Source: Phaeodactylibacter sp. (lineage in GTDB: Bacteria > Bacteroidota > Bacteroidia > Chitinophagales > Saprospiraceae). From it: a DNA stretch of 48,292 nucleotides. The DNA lies in contig JAGFJD010000340.1 of the NCBI GenBank assembly GCA_024102975.1, forward strand, positions 1 through 48,292, given 5' to 3'. The notes under the pieces were generated by a model. It was not told the origin of the DNA. It saw only the letters and a list, made by a program, of their open reading frames with translations, and did not search any database. Positions 16,195 through 22,714 of this stretch are shown in pieces. A program made the position numbers and the translations under genes. How positions within the stretch are numbered: the stretch's first letter is position 1; each line of letters begins with the position of its first letter.

Positions 16195-16244
16195 GCCTGG
16201 CAAGTTTTCTGCCTGGCCGGAAGCCTGCGGAAAACTTGTCAGGC
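16195..16244 (-). repeat. hairpin upstream of the membrane protein gene, relative of 11579-11629
   Basis: 14-bp arms 16195-16208 and 16231-16244 (one G-T pair) around a loop rich in CCTGGCCGGAAG. The core CAAGTTT/AAACTTG and the CCGG-containing loop are shared with the hairpin after nosY, so the two belong to one repeat family. Confidence 0.55.
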
Positions 16245-16552
16245 CTCCTTTCTCTCATCTGATCTGGAAATAACCCAGGTATGTCAACAGCATTGAGCAG
16301 GGGGAGATTACTGGCTACCGGACAGCCTGCCCGGTAACCAGTAACTCTCCGATGACTCTCCTAACCAATAACCCTGTCCGGCTCTGCTGCCGGCAATAAC
16401 GCCATTTGGCCTGCTGCCGAAAACAACCTCCCTGCGGGAAGCCTTCTAACGTTGGATAGCCGGGGTGTTTCGTACACCGTACACACCCCCATAGCTCTCT
16501 GCCCAGCGTTCGGCCGAGCTCCCGCCGAGGCCCTCAGGCGGGTACCCTCTCC
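16245..16552. other. nosZ downstream interval with large hairpin
   Basis: No gene is seen here. An imperfect hairpin (arms 16303-16321 and 16331-16350, one bulge) is the main feature, followed by CCGG/CTGCCGG words. In transcription order it lies after nosZ and before the membrane protein gene, so it may lower expression of the assembly genes relative to nosZ. Confidence 0.5.
16303..16350 (-). terminator. hairpin downstream of nosZ
   Basis: Arms GGAGA-TTACTGGCTACCGG and its near-complement (16331-16350) enclose a 9-nt loop about 200 nt after the nosZ stop codon. There is no clear T-run, so it could be a Rho-independent terminator, a partial attenuator or an mRNA stabiliser. Confidence 0.45.
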
Positions 16553-18535
16553 TTACTGTTCCGGTTCCGGCTCGCCGAGCCCCCACTTGAGGGCGATATT
16601 GGAATCCCGGGAGGAGACCCGGATGTATCCCTGCATTTCCTGGTGCAGCGCGGAGCAGAAGTCCGTGCAGTAGAAAGGATAGACCCCTTCTTTTTTCGGT
16701 TCCCAGAGCAGGGTTTCGGTCTGCCCCGGCATGACGAGCAGTTCGGCGTTGTTGGCGCCCATGACGGCCAGGCCGTGCGGCACGTCCCAGTCCTGTTCCA
16801 GGTTGGTGACGTGGAAGTAGACCTTGTCGCCTACCTTGATGCCCTCGATGTTGTCGGGCGCGAAGTGGCTGCGGATGGTCGTCATGTAGACGTGGACGAT
16901 GTTGCCCTCGCGTTCCACGCGGGCATCCTTTTCACCCATGGCGCGGTAGGGGTGTTCGTTCTCTTCGATCGGATAAAACTTTTTCGACTTCGGCATGACG
17001 CGGCTGGCGGAAATGCCCTGGGCGTAGTGCGGCTCTCCAATGGTTGGAAAGTCGAGCAGCAGTTTCATCTTTTCACCGGAGATGTCGTAGAGCTGAGCCG
17101 AGTGGTTAAGCTCTGGCCCGGTAGGCAGGTAGCGGTCCTTGGTAATCTTGTTCATAGCAACCATGTATTTGCCTTCCGGCTTGCGGGAGTCGCCGCCCGG
17201 GATCATCAGGTGGCCGACGGAGTAGTAGCAGGGCACTCTGTCGACTACTTCCCAGGTGCCGACCTTCCACTTCACGATCTCTGAAGATATGAAAAATGTG
17301 GTATAGGCGTTGCCTTTGGCGTCGAATTCGGTGTGTAAAGGCCCCAGGCCGGGTTCCTTGACCACGCCGGCGACGACCTCTTCAAACTTCAGGACGGGGA
17401 TGCCGGCAATTTCCGTGTCGTAGGCTTTGGCCTCAATGGCCTTCAGCATCTTGCTGAAGGAGTGCACCGTCAGGTCGGCCGACAGCTTGCCGTTGCCGAC
17501 GATGTATTCGCCGGTCGGGTCGACGTCCACGCCGTGCGGCGATTTGGGCGTCGGCAGGAAGTAGACCAGCCCCGGGCATTCGGACGGGATCAGGACCTTG
17601 ACCTTGTCCTTCATGGTAGAAGTGGCCGTGTGGGTTTTTTCGTTGTAAACGTTGTGAGTGTACTGGGCAGGAACCTCCTGGAATTTGCCCTGCTGGATGT
17701 ATTCTTCAGCCTTTTTCCAGTTGACGGCGGCGATGAAGTCCTTGTCGTGTTGCGAGGCGTTGACTTCCAGCAGGGTGCTCTTTTCCTCGGTATTATAAGA
17801 GGTGAAAAACGTCCAGCCGTGAGACGCCCCCTTTCCGGAGTGTGCCAGGTCGTAGTCGAACGCGGGCAGCAATACCTGGAAAGCGATATCCATTTCGCCT
17901 TCCGGCCCTACCTTAATAAATGTGAGCATGCCTTTAAAATTCTCGGCATAGCTGTCGATGGCCACGTCCTTTTGCGGATAGGGTACGCCGAAACGGGTTC
18001 CGGCTACTACGTATTCCGTGTTTTCGGTAGTAAAGGGCGAGCTGTGGTTACCGCCGCTGTTGGGGATTTCGATGATTTCTGCCGTTTCGAAGGTCGTCAG
18101 GTCGATGCGGGCGATGCGGGGGGTGTTGTTGCCGTTGATGAACACCCAGCGCCCGTCGGTTTCGCCGTTGGTCTGGGAAAGCTCCGGGTGGTGGGCATCG
18201 TCCCAGGGTATGAATCCGTGAGAGGTTTGCAGCAAAGGCTTGGTTTCTTCATTGAATCCATAACCCTTTTCCCCGTCCACGGAAAATACCGGGATGACTT
18301 TCAGCAGGCGGCCGGAAGGGAGGCCGTAAACGCTGAGCTGGCCGCTGAAGCCGCCGGAGAAGAAGCCGTAGAATTCGTCGTACTCGCCGGGAGCGACGTA
18401 CACCTGGGAGGCGACATCGTCGGCCAGGGCGCCGCCCTGGTTGGCGCCGCCCGGTTGGCTACAGCTGAAAAAAGCCAACCCCAGCCCTGCCAGCAGGAAC
18501 ATCGGTAAGGAGTGAATGCCTATAGGAGTTTTCAT
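16553..18535 (-). CDS. nosZ: nitrous oxide reductase, clade II type, lipoprotein form
   Basis: This 660-residue copper enzyme reduces N2O to N2. The N-terminus has no twin-arginine motif; it is a Sec signal with a lipobox FFSC (Cys25), so the mature enzyme is predicted to be lipid-anchored, as known for some Bacteroidota clade II (Sec-type) enzymes. The seven-bladed propeller carries the CuZ histidines, seen in WDDAHHPE (His115/116), GASHGW, SPHGVDV, GPLHTEF, SVGHLM and GEPHYA. The C-terminal cupredoxin domain carries the CuA ligands in FYCTDFCSALHQEM (Cys623, Cys627, His631, Met634) with His587 in VPHGLAV. All key ligands are present, so the enzyme should be active. It is the first gene of the minus-strand nos run and is divergent from the Rrf2 regulator. 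Confidence 0.97.
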   Translation of the reverse strand: MKTPIGIHSLPMFLLAGLGLAFFSCSQPGGANQGGALADDVASQVYVAPGEYDEFYGFFSGGFSGQLSVYGLPSGRLLKVIPVFSVDGEKGYGFNEETKPLLQTSHGFIPWDDAHHPELSQTNGETDGRWVFINGNNTPRIARIDLTTFETAEIIEIPNSGGNHSSPFTTENTEYVVAGTRFGVPYPQKDVAIDSYAENFKGMLTFIKVGPEGEMDIAFQVLLPAFDYDLAHSGKGASHGWTFFTSYNTEEKSTLLEVNASQHDKDFIAAVNWKKAEEYIQQGKFQEVPAQYTHNVYNEKTHTATSTMKDKVKVLIPSECPGLVYFLPTPKSPHGVDVDPTGEYIVGNGKLSADLTVHSFSKMLKAIEAKAYDTEIAGIPVLKFEEVVAGVVKEPGLGPLHTEFDAKGNAYTTFFISSEIVKWKVGTWEVVDRVPCYYSVGHLMIPGGDSRKPEGKYMVAMNKITKDRYLPTGPELNHSAQLYDISGEKMKLLLDFPTIGEPHYAQGISASRVMPKSKKFYPIEENEHPYRAMGEKDARVEREGNIVHVYMTTIRSHFAPDNIEGIKVGDKVYFHVTNLEQDWDVPHGLAVMGANNAELLVMPGQTETLLWEPKKEGVYPFYCTDFCSALHQEMQGYIRVSSRDSNIALKWGLGEPEPEQ

Positions 18536-18594
18536 AAGTGGATGAATTTTGTTTGCGATGATAAATGTTTATGATGCGGGTTCCAAACAACAAT

Positions 18595-18620
18595 AAGGAT
18601 AAAAAGACTTTTTTATCTTT
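18595..18620. promoter_or_regulatory. 26-bp palindrome upstream of nosZ, candidate operator
   Basis: Left arm AAGGATAAAAA (18595-18605) and right arm TTTTTATCTTT (18610-18620) pair with one mismatch around GACT. It lies 60 bp upstream of the nosZ ATG, close to where a promoter is expected. The AAGGAT half-site recurs in the second palindrome at 18787-18812. Confidence 0.5.
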
Positions 18621-18786
18621 TATGCAAAGAAAGCAAGCCTCTGTTTCTCGTCCAATGACTTTTGTCACCACTTGTGTCTTGAAGGGGTGATTTATTAATC
18701 AAAATGCTGTTTATCAAAAATTTAAAACTAATTTTTTGGCTTTGGCGAGTGGGAAAAATATTTTTGAAGAGGGCAGGGAGAAAATA

Positions 18787-18812
18787 AATAAAGGATTTTT
18801 TTGTCCTTTATT
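18787..18812. promoter_or_regulatory. 26-bp palindrome upstream of the Rrf2 gene, candidate operator
   Basis: Perfect 9-bp arms AATAAAGGA (18787-18795) and TCCTTTATT (18804-18812) with an 8-bp T-rich centre. It lies 78 bp upstream of the regulator ATG. A dyad of this size near a divergent regulator gene suggests autoregulation. Confidence 0.5.
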
Positions 18813-18889
18813 AGTTTTTACCCTAACTTGCGCAAAAATTGGCCTTCCCGGACAGCACGGCGCTTTCCCGGGAAACAAAAAAACAGCCT

Positions 18890-19315
18890 ATGTTTTCCCA
18901 GGCATGTAAATATGGCATACGAGCGGTCCTCTACCTGGCGGTTCACGCCAGCGAAGGAAAAAAAGTTGGCGTGAAGGATATCGCCGCCGCATTGGACGTG
19001 CCGAAGTACTTTCTGGCGAAGATCCTGCAGCAATTGTCGCGCAACAACCTGATCTCTTCTACCAAGGGGCCGAGCGGAGGTTTTTACCTCAGCGAGAAGA
19101 ACCTGGAAGCCACTTTGAAAGAAGTAGTGGAATGTATCGACGGATCGGACGTGTTCAACGCCTGCATCCTGGGCCTGCCGGTATGTTCTTCGGAGAATCC
19201 CTGCCCGTTGCACATTCAGGCGTTCGCCTACCGGGAAGGCCTGCACTATCAGCTGAAACACCAGGCCATCGGCGACCTGGCCAAACGGATTGAACGGGAA
19301 GAACAGAAGATATAA
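18890..19315 (+). CDS. Rrf2-family regulator with three-Cys cluster (NsrR-like)
   Basis: A 141-residue winged-helix regulator. It begins MFSQACKYGIRAVLYLA, the standard N-terminus of Rrf2 proteins; the frame extends 17 codons further upstream but without family resemblance. The recognition helix lies in VPKYFLAKILQQLSRNNLISS and the wing in KGPSGGFYL. Three cysteines at 92, 99 and 105 (ACILGLPVCSSENPCPLH) are in the place where NsrR and IscR bind a Fe-S cluster. NsrR senses NO through its cluster, and the gene is divergent from nosZ and upstream of a cytochrome c, so NO-responsive control of this locus is likely. IscR-like sensing of Fe-S status is the main alternative. Confidence 0.88.
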   Translation: MFSQACKYGIRAVLYLAVHASEGKKVGVKDIAAALDVPKYFLAKILQQLSRNNLISSTKGPSGGFYLSEKNLEATLKEVVECIDGSDVFNACILGLPVCSSENPCPLHIQAFAYREGLHYQLKHQAIGDLAKRIEREEQKI

Positions 19316-19375
19316 CTAAAAAAGCGGGTTCCAGACAACAACACTTTAAGTTTCTCAACTTGTTAAACCACAATC

Positions 19376-19858
19376 ATGAAACGATTAACAGTATTGCTCG
19401 TTTTTGCTTTGGCAATTTTTGCATGCGCCTGTGGCGGTTCCGGAGATACTTCCTCTGCCGGCAAACCGGCCCCCAAAAGCATGATCGACGACCCGGTGGC
19501 GGATGACGGCAAGGGCATCGGGGAAATCAAGGAAGTTTCTCTCAACAGCCCGCTCAAACCGAACATGGTAGAAACCGGCAAAGCCATCTACGAAATGAAA
19601 TGCGCTGCCTGCCACAAGCTCAGCGACCAGCGGGTCGTGGGGCCGGGCTGGAAAGGCGTCACCGAGCGCCGCAAGCCGGAATGGATCATGAACATGACCA
19701 CCAACGTCGACGTCATGCTGGAGAAAGACCCGGCGGCGCAGGCTATGCTCAAGGAGTGCCTCGTGCGCATGCCCAACCAGAACCTTTCCATCGGCGACGC
19801 CCGCGACGTGCTGGAGTTCATGTACGCCAACGACGGCCACGAAGTGGGCGCGAATTGA
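19376..19858 (+). CDS. lipoprotein monoheme cytochrome c, probable NosZ electron donor
   Basis: A 160-residue protein with a lipoprotein-type signal (FACAC, Cys17 or Cys19) and an unstructured Ser/Gly/Pro linker. One class I cytochrome c domain follows with the heme motif CAACH (Cys76, Cys79, His80), the GPGWKGV loop, and a probable Met ligand in VRMPNQNLS. Clade II nos clusters often encode such cytochromes c, thought to carry electrons from the quinol pool to NosZ. Both it and NosZ are predicted lipoproteins, so electron transfer would take place along the membrane surface. It is 60 nt downstream of the Rrf2 gene, probably in the same transcript. Confidence 0.92.
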   Translation: MKRLTVLLVFALAIFACACGGSGDTSSAGKPAPKSMIDDPVADDGKGIGEIKEVSLNSPLKPNMVETGKAIYEMKCAACHKLSDQRVVGPGWKGVTERRKPEWIMNMTTNVDVMLEKDPAAQAMLKECLVRMPNQNLSIGDARDVLEFMYANDGHEVGAN

Positions 19859-19864
19859 TTTTGC

Positions 19865-19960
19865 TGTGGATTATCCTCAGGGCCGGGCTAACGGGAGATG
19901 TTCCTGGCTTTCCCGCAGGCGAAGTTCCCGTTGTCCGTTTTTGGGCAAGGATAATCCACA
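19865..19960 (+). terminator. nested hairpin after the cytochrome c gene
   Basis: Outer 13-bp perfect arms 19865-19877 and 19948-19960 enclose inner arms 19889-19896 and about 19925-19932. It lies just after the cytochrome c stop and before the membrane protein gene, so it may end or process the transcript. Confidence 0.55.
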
Positions 19961-20006
19961 TCTCCTTTGCCCCTGATATTCGTCTGTAAACTAAAAAAAT
20001 GTTACC

Positions 20007-21383
20007 ATGCCCAAAGTGTGGTTTCGCGTCGCATTGGTCAATCTTCTCATTGCCGCCATCATGGGGGTAATATTGCGGTATGCTTTTGTGGAGGAGCTAA
20101 CCTGGTTAAAGTTCCGGTTCTTTCTGCACGGGCACTCCCACGTGGCGATGCTGGGATGGGTTTATCTGGCGCTTTATGCCTTGCTGATAAGCGGCTTCCT
20201 GCCGCAGGAACAGCAACGCTCCGGATTTTATCGCGACGTATTCCTGCTCAGCCAGGCGGCCGTGACAGGTATGCTCATTGCCTTCCCTGTTCAGGGGTAC
20301 GCTGCCTGGTCCATCGCCTTTTCTACCCTGCACGTGCTGGCGTCCTATGCTTTTGCCTGGCGCTTCTGGCAGGACATTCGCGGGCAGCGCGGCCTGCCGG
20401 TGTTGTTTGTCCGGGCGGCACTTCTGTTCATGTTGTTTTCCACCCTCGCGTTGTGGGCCATGATCCCCATTATGATCTTTGGATACCAGCAGAAAATCAT
20501 CTACTATCTGACCGTGCAGTTTTACCTTCACTTTCAGTTCAACGGCTGGTTTACCTTCGCTGTGCTGGGGTTGTTCTTTCAGCTGCTGAAAAGCCGGAGT
20601 ATTCCGGGCTTTGGATGGGCTGATGCGGAAGCCGGAAATGGGAAGTCGGAAATGGGAAGCCGGAAACCGGAGGGACGCAGGGAACGAACGACAAACACCC
20701 GCTTTCTGCCTTCCGCTTTCCGCCTTCCGTCTTCCGCCTTCGCACCTCGCCTGGTTCGTCCTTTCTTCTGGCTGCTCCTGGTTTCCTCCTTTTTCACCTA
20801 TGCTTTGGCAGTGGCCTGGTCGGAGCCTCTGCCCGCCGTTTTTGCCGCCAACAGCCTGGGGGTGACGCTGCAACTGGCTGCTATGGTTTTCTTCGCCCTC
20901 CTGGTGGTCAATGCACATAAGGATTTGCACCAACAACTGGGCGGCTGGGGCTTCCTGCTTGTCAAGATCGCTTTTGCCTGCTTTGCGCTGAAGGTGGTGA
21001 TGCAGGCAGCGGTGGTGATCCCCTACATTGCCACAGTGGCCTATACCATCCGCAACTTCGTCATCGGCTTCATCCATCTGGTGCTGCTGGGCGTGATCAC
21101 CCAGTTCATCCTGGGCTATGCCGCCCTCAACGGAGTGCTGAGCGTGCGCTCCCGGCTTTCCAGGCTGGGGATGGGCCTGCTGCTGGCGGGCTTCTTCGGC
21201 AGCGAGCTGCTGCTCTTCCTGCAGGGGACGATGTTCTGGGGGGCGAAGGGTTTCCTGCCGTATTACTACGAGGGATTGTTTGGCGTCTCGCTGCTGATGC
21301 CGGCGGGAATACTGAGCCTGTTGGCGGGCGAGGCGAAGTGCAAAGGCGGAAGTGCGAAGTCGGAAGTCGGAACGCAGGGCTAA
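20007..21383 (+). CDS. His-rich polytopic membrane protein, heme-copper-oxidase-subunit-I-like or NnrS-like
   Basis: A 458-residue protein with about 11-12 membrane helices. Conserved-looking histidines lie within helices: FLHGHSHVAMLGW (near residue 40), YLHFQFNGWF (near 175) and GFIHLVLLG (near 352). Such motifs resemble heme-binding helices of oxidase/NO-reductase-type proteins and of NnrS, but the classical CuB/heme arrangement is not obvious and I cannot name it firmly. Its place behind a cytochrome c and opposite nosZ suggests a role in NO/N2O respiration. About 40 residues in the middle (ADAEAGNGKSEMGSR to SAFAPRL) and about 15 at the C-terminus are translated from intergenic-type repeat DNA that stays in frame. 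Confidence 0.75.
   Translation: MPKVWFRVALVNLLIAAIMGVILRYAFVEELTWLKFRFFLHGHSHVAMLGWVYLALYALLISGFLPQEQQRSGFYRDVFLLSQAAVTGMLIAFPVQGYAAWSIAFSTLHVLASYAFAWRFWQDIRGQRGLPVLFVRAALLFMLFSTLALWAMIPIMIFGYQQKIIYYLTVQFYLHFQFNGWFTFAVLGLFFQLLKSRSIPGFGWADAEAGNGKSEMGSRKPEGRRERTTNTRFLPSAFRLPSSAFAPRLVRPFFWLLLVSSFFTYALAVAWSEPLPAVFAANSLGVTLQLAAMVFFALLVVNAHKDLHQQLGGWGFLLVKIAFACFALKVVMQAAVVIPYIATVAYTIRNFVIGFIHLVLLGVITQFILGYAALNGVLSVRSRLSRLGMGLLLAGFFGSELLLFLQGTMFWGAKGFLPYYYEGLFGVSLLMPAGILSLLAGEAKCKGGSAKSEVGTQG
20622..20746. repeat. purine/pyrimidine inverted repeat inside a coding sequence
   Basis: A left arm of GGAAGCCGGAAATGG-like words (20622-20670) is mirrored by a right arm of CTTTCCGCCTTCCG-like words (20700-20746). 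Elements like this are otherwise intergenic, but here it lies in frame within a loop of the membrane protein. Confidence 0.75.
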
Positions 21384-21432
21384 ATGGGCGTTCGGTACCG
21401 ATTTTCCGCTTTCCGCTTTCCGCCTTCCGCGT
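21328..21432. repeat. second copy of the purine/pyrimidine inverted repeat
   Basis: GGCGGAAGTGCGAAGTCGGA-like words (21328-21379) face TTTTCCGCTTTCCGCTTTCC-like words (21400-21432). The left arm supplies the last codons and the stop of the membrane protein gene, and the right arm lies between it and the convergent acyl-CoA dehydrogenase gene. Confidence 0.7.
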
Positions 21433-21475
21433 ACAGCGGTGTGCAGGCCACCCGTCCATCCAAATCCGACAATAC

Positions 21476-22693
21476 TCATTCATTCTGCCGCACCTTCAGG
21501 CCATACCCTTTGAGGATTTTCCGCGCCACCGAAGCCTTATGCGCTTCATCCGGCCCGTCGTAGATGCGTGCGCCCCGTTCTTCGCGGTAGAAATAGGAAA
21601 GGATGGTATCGTCGGTGATGCCCAGGGCGCCATGCACCTGCAGGGCCCGGTCGATAGCTTGCTGCAGGACGCCGGCGACGAAGAACTTAATGGTGGAAAT
21701 ATCTGTGCTGGCGGCGCGTTGTCCTTCCTTTTCCATTTTGAGGGCGGTGTGGAGCACCATATAGCGGGCGGCGTCGATCTGTGCCCGGCATTCGGCGATC
21801 CAGGCCTGTATCATTTGTTGTTGTCCGAGCATCCTGCCGCCGCCGATCTCCCGGGTGGCGGCACGGCGGCACATCATGTCGAAGGCCCGCTCGCAGATGC
21901 CGATCCACCGCATGCAGTGGTGGATGCGGCCGGGGCCGAGGCGCTGCTGCGCCAGCCGGAAGCCTTCCCCTTCTGCTCCCAGCCGGTTGGTTTTGGGGAC
22001 GCGCACCTCGGCCAGGCGGATTTCGGCGTGGCTGTGCCACCCTTCGCCGGCATGGCCCATGACCGGTATATTGCGAACCAGCTCGAAACCCGGCGCGTCC
22101 GTCGGCACGATGATCATGCTGGCCCGCTGGTAAGGGTTGCCGGCATCCGGGTTGGTGACGGCCATGACGATGGAGAAGGCGGCGCCGTCGGCCGACGACG
22201 TGAACCACTTGTGGCCATTGATGAGGTAATCCTCCCCGTCGCCGACGGCAGTGGTGCCCATGCGCACCGGGTTGGATCCGGCGTAGGCAGGCTCCGTCAT
22301 GGCAAAACAGGAGCGGATGTCTCCGGCGAGCAAGGGGTGGAGATACCGTTGCTGGATATCCGGCGAGCCATATTCGAGCAGCAGCTCCGTATTCCCGGCA
22401 TCCGGTGCCTGGCAGTTGAAAGCCAGGTGGCCGAAGGGGGTTGTTCCCAGCAGTTCGCTGAGCTGGCCGAATTCAGACAGGCTGAGGCCGGCCCCGCCGT
22501 GTCCTGCCGGCAAGTGAGGGTTCCAGGCACCGGTAGCCCGGGCCTTTTCCCGCAAGGCGCGGATTTCGGATTCTACTTCCCGAAAAGGAGACCGCAGCCA
22601 CCGAAGTTCGTTGGGATAGATTTCAGTTTCCAGGAATTCTTTGACGGAAGCGTGTAATTTCCTGAGTAAGGGAGTGGCGAATGCTTCAACCAT
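21476..22693 (-). CDS. acyl-CoA dehydrogenase family protein
   Basis: A 405-residue flavoenzyme with the standard three-part fold. The N-terminal helices run to about residue 120. The middle beta-domain includes CFAMTEPAYAGSNPV (FAD/substrate loop) and INGHKWFTSSADGA. The C-terminal helical domain includes RALQVHGALGITDDTILSYFYREERGARIYDGPDEAH. The closing motif resembles the ACAD10/ACAD11 branch, whose members act on long or hydroxylated acyl-CoAs, where the base may lie near YDGPDE; the substrate is not certain. It is a cytoplasmic FAD enzyme. It is the last gene before the convergent membrane protein and follows the PycTM-type gene with a 21-bp gap, so both may share a transcript. Confidence 0.92.
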   Translation of the reverse strand: MVEAFATPLLRKLHASVKEFLETEIYPNELRWLRSPFREVESEIRALREKARATGAWNPHLPAGHGGAGLSLSEFGQLSELLGTTPFGHLAFNCQAPDAGNTELLLEYGSPDIQQRYLHPLLAGDIRSCFAMTEPAYAGSNPVRMGTTAVGDGEDYLINGHKWFTSSADGAAFSIVMAVTNPDAGNPYQRASMIIVPTDAPGFELVRNIPVMGHAGEGWHSHAEIRLAEVRVPKTNRLGAEGEGFRLAQQRLGPGRIHHCMRWIGICERAFDMMCRRAATREIGGGRMLGQQQMIQAWIAECRAQIDAARYMVLHTALKMEKEGQRAASTDISTIKFFVAGVLQQAIDRALQVHGALGITDDTILSYFYREERGARIYDGPDEAHKASVARKILKGYGLKVRQNE

Positions 22694-22714
22694 GGTTAGG
22701 ATGTTTTGCAGGAA

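Noticed and set aside
20106-21479. 457-codon minus-strand frame opposite the His-rich membrane protein
   Set aside because: Low-complexity Gln/His/Arg composition; the plus-strand product has coherent membrane helices.
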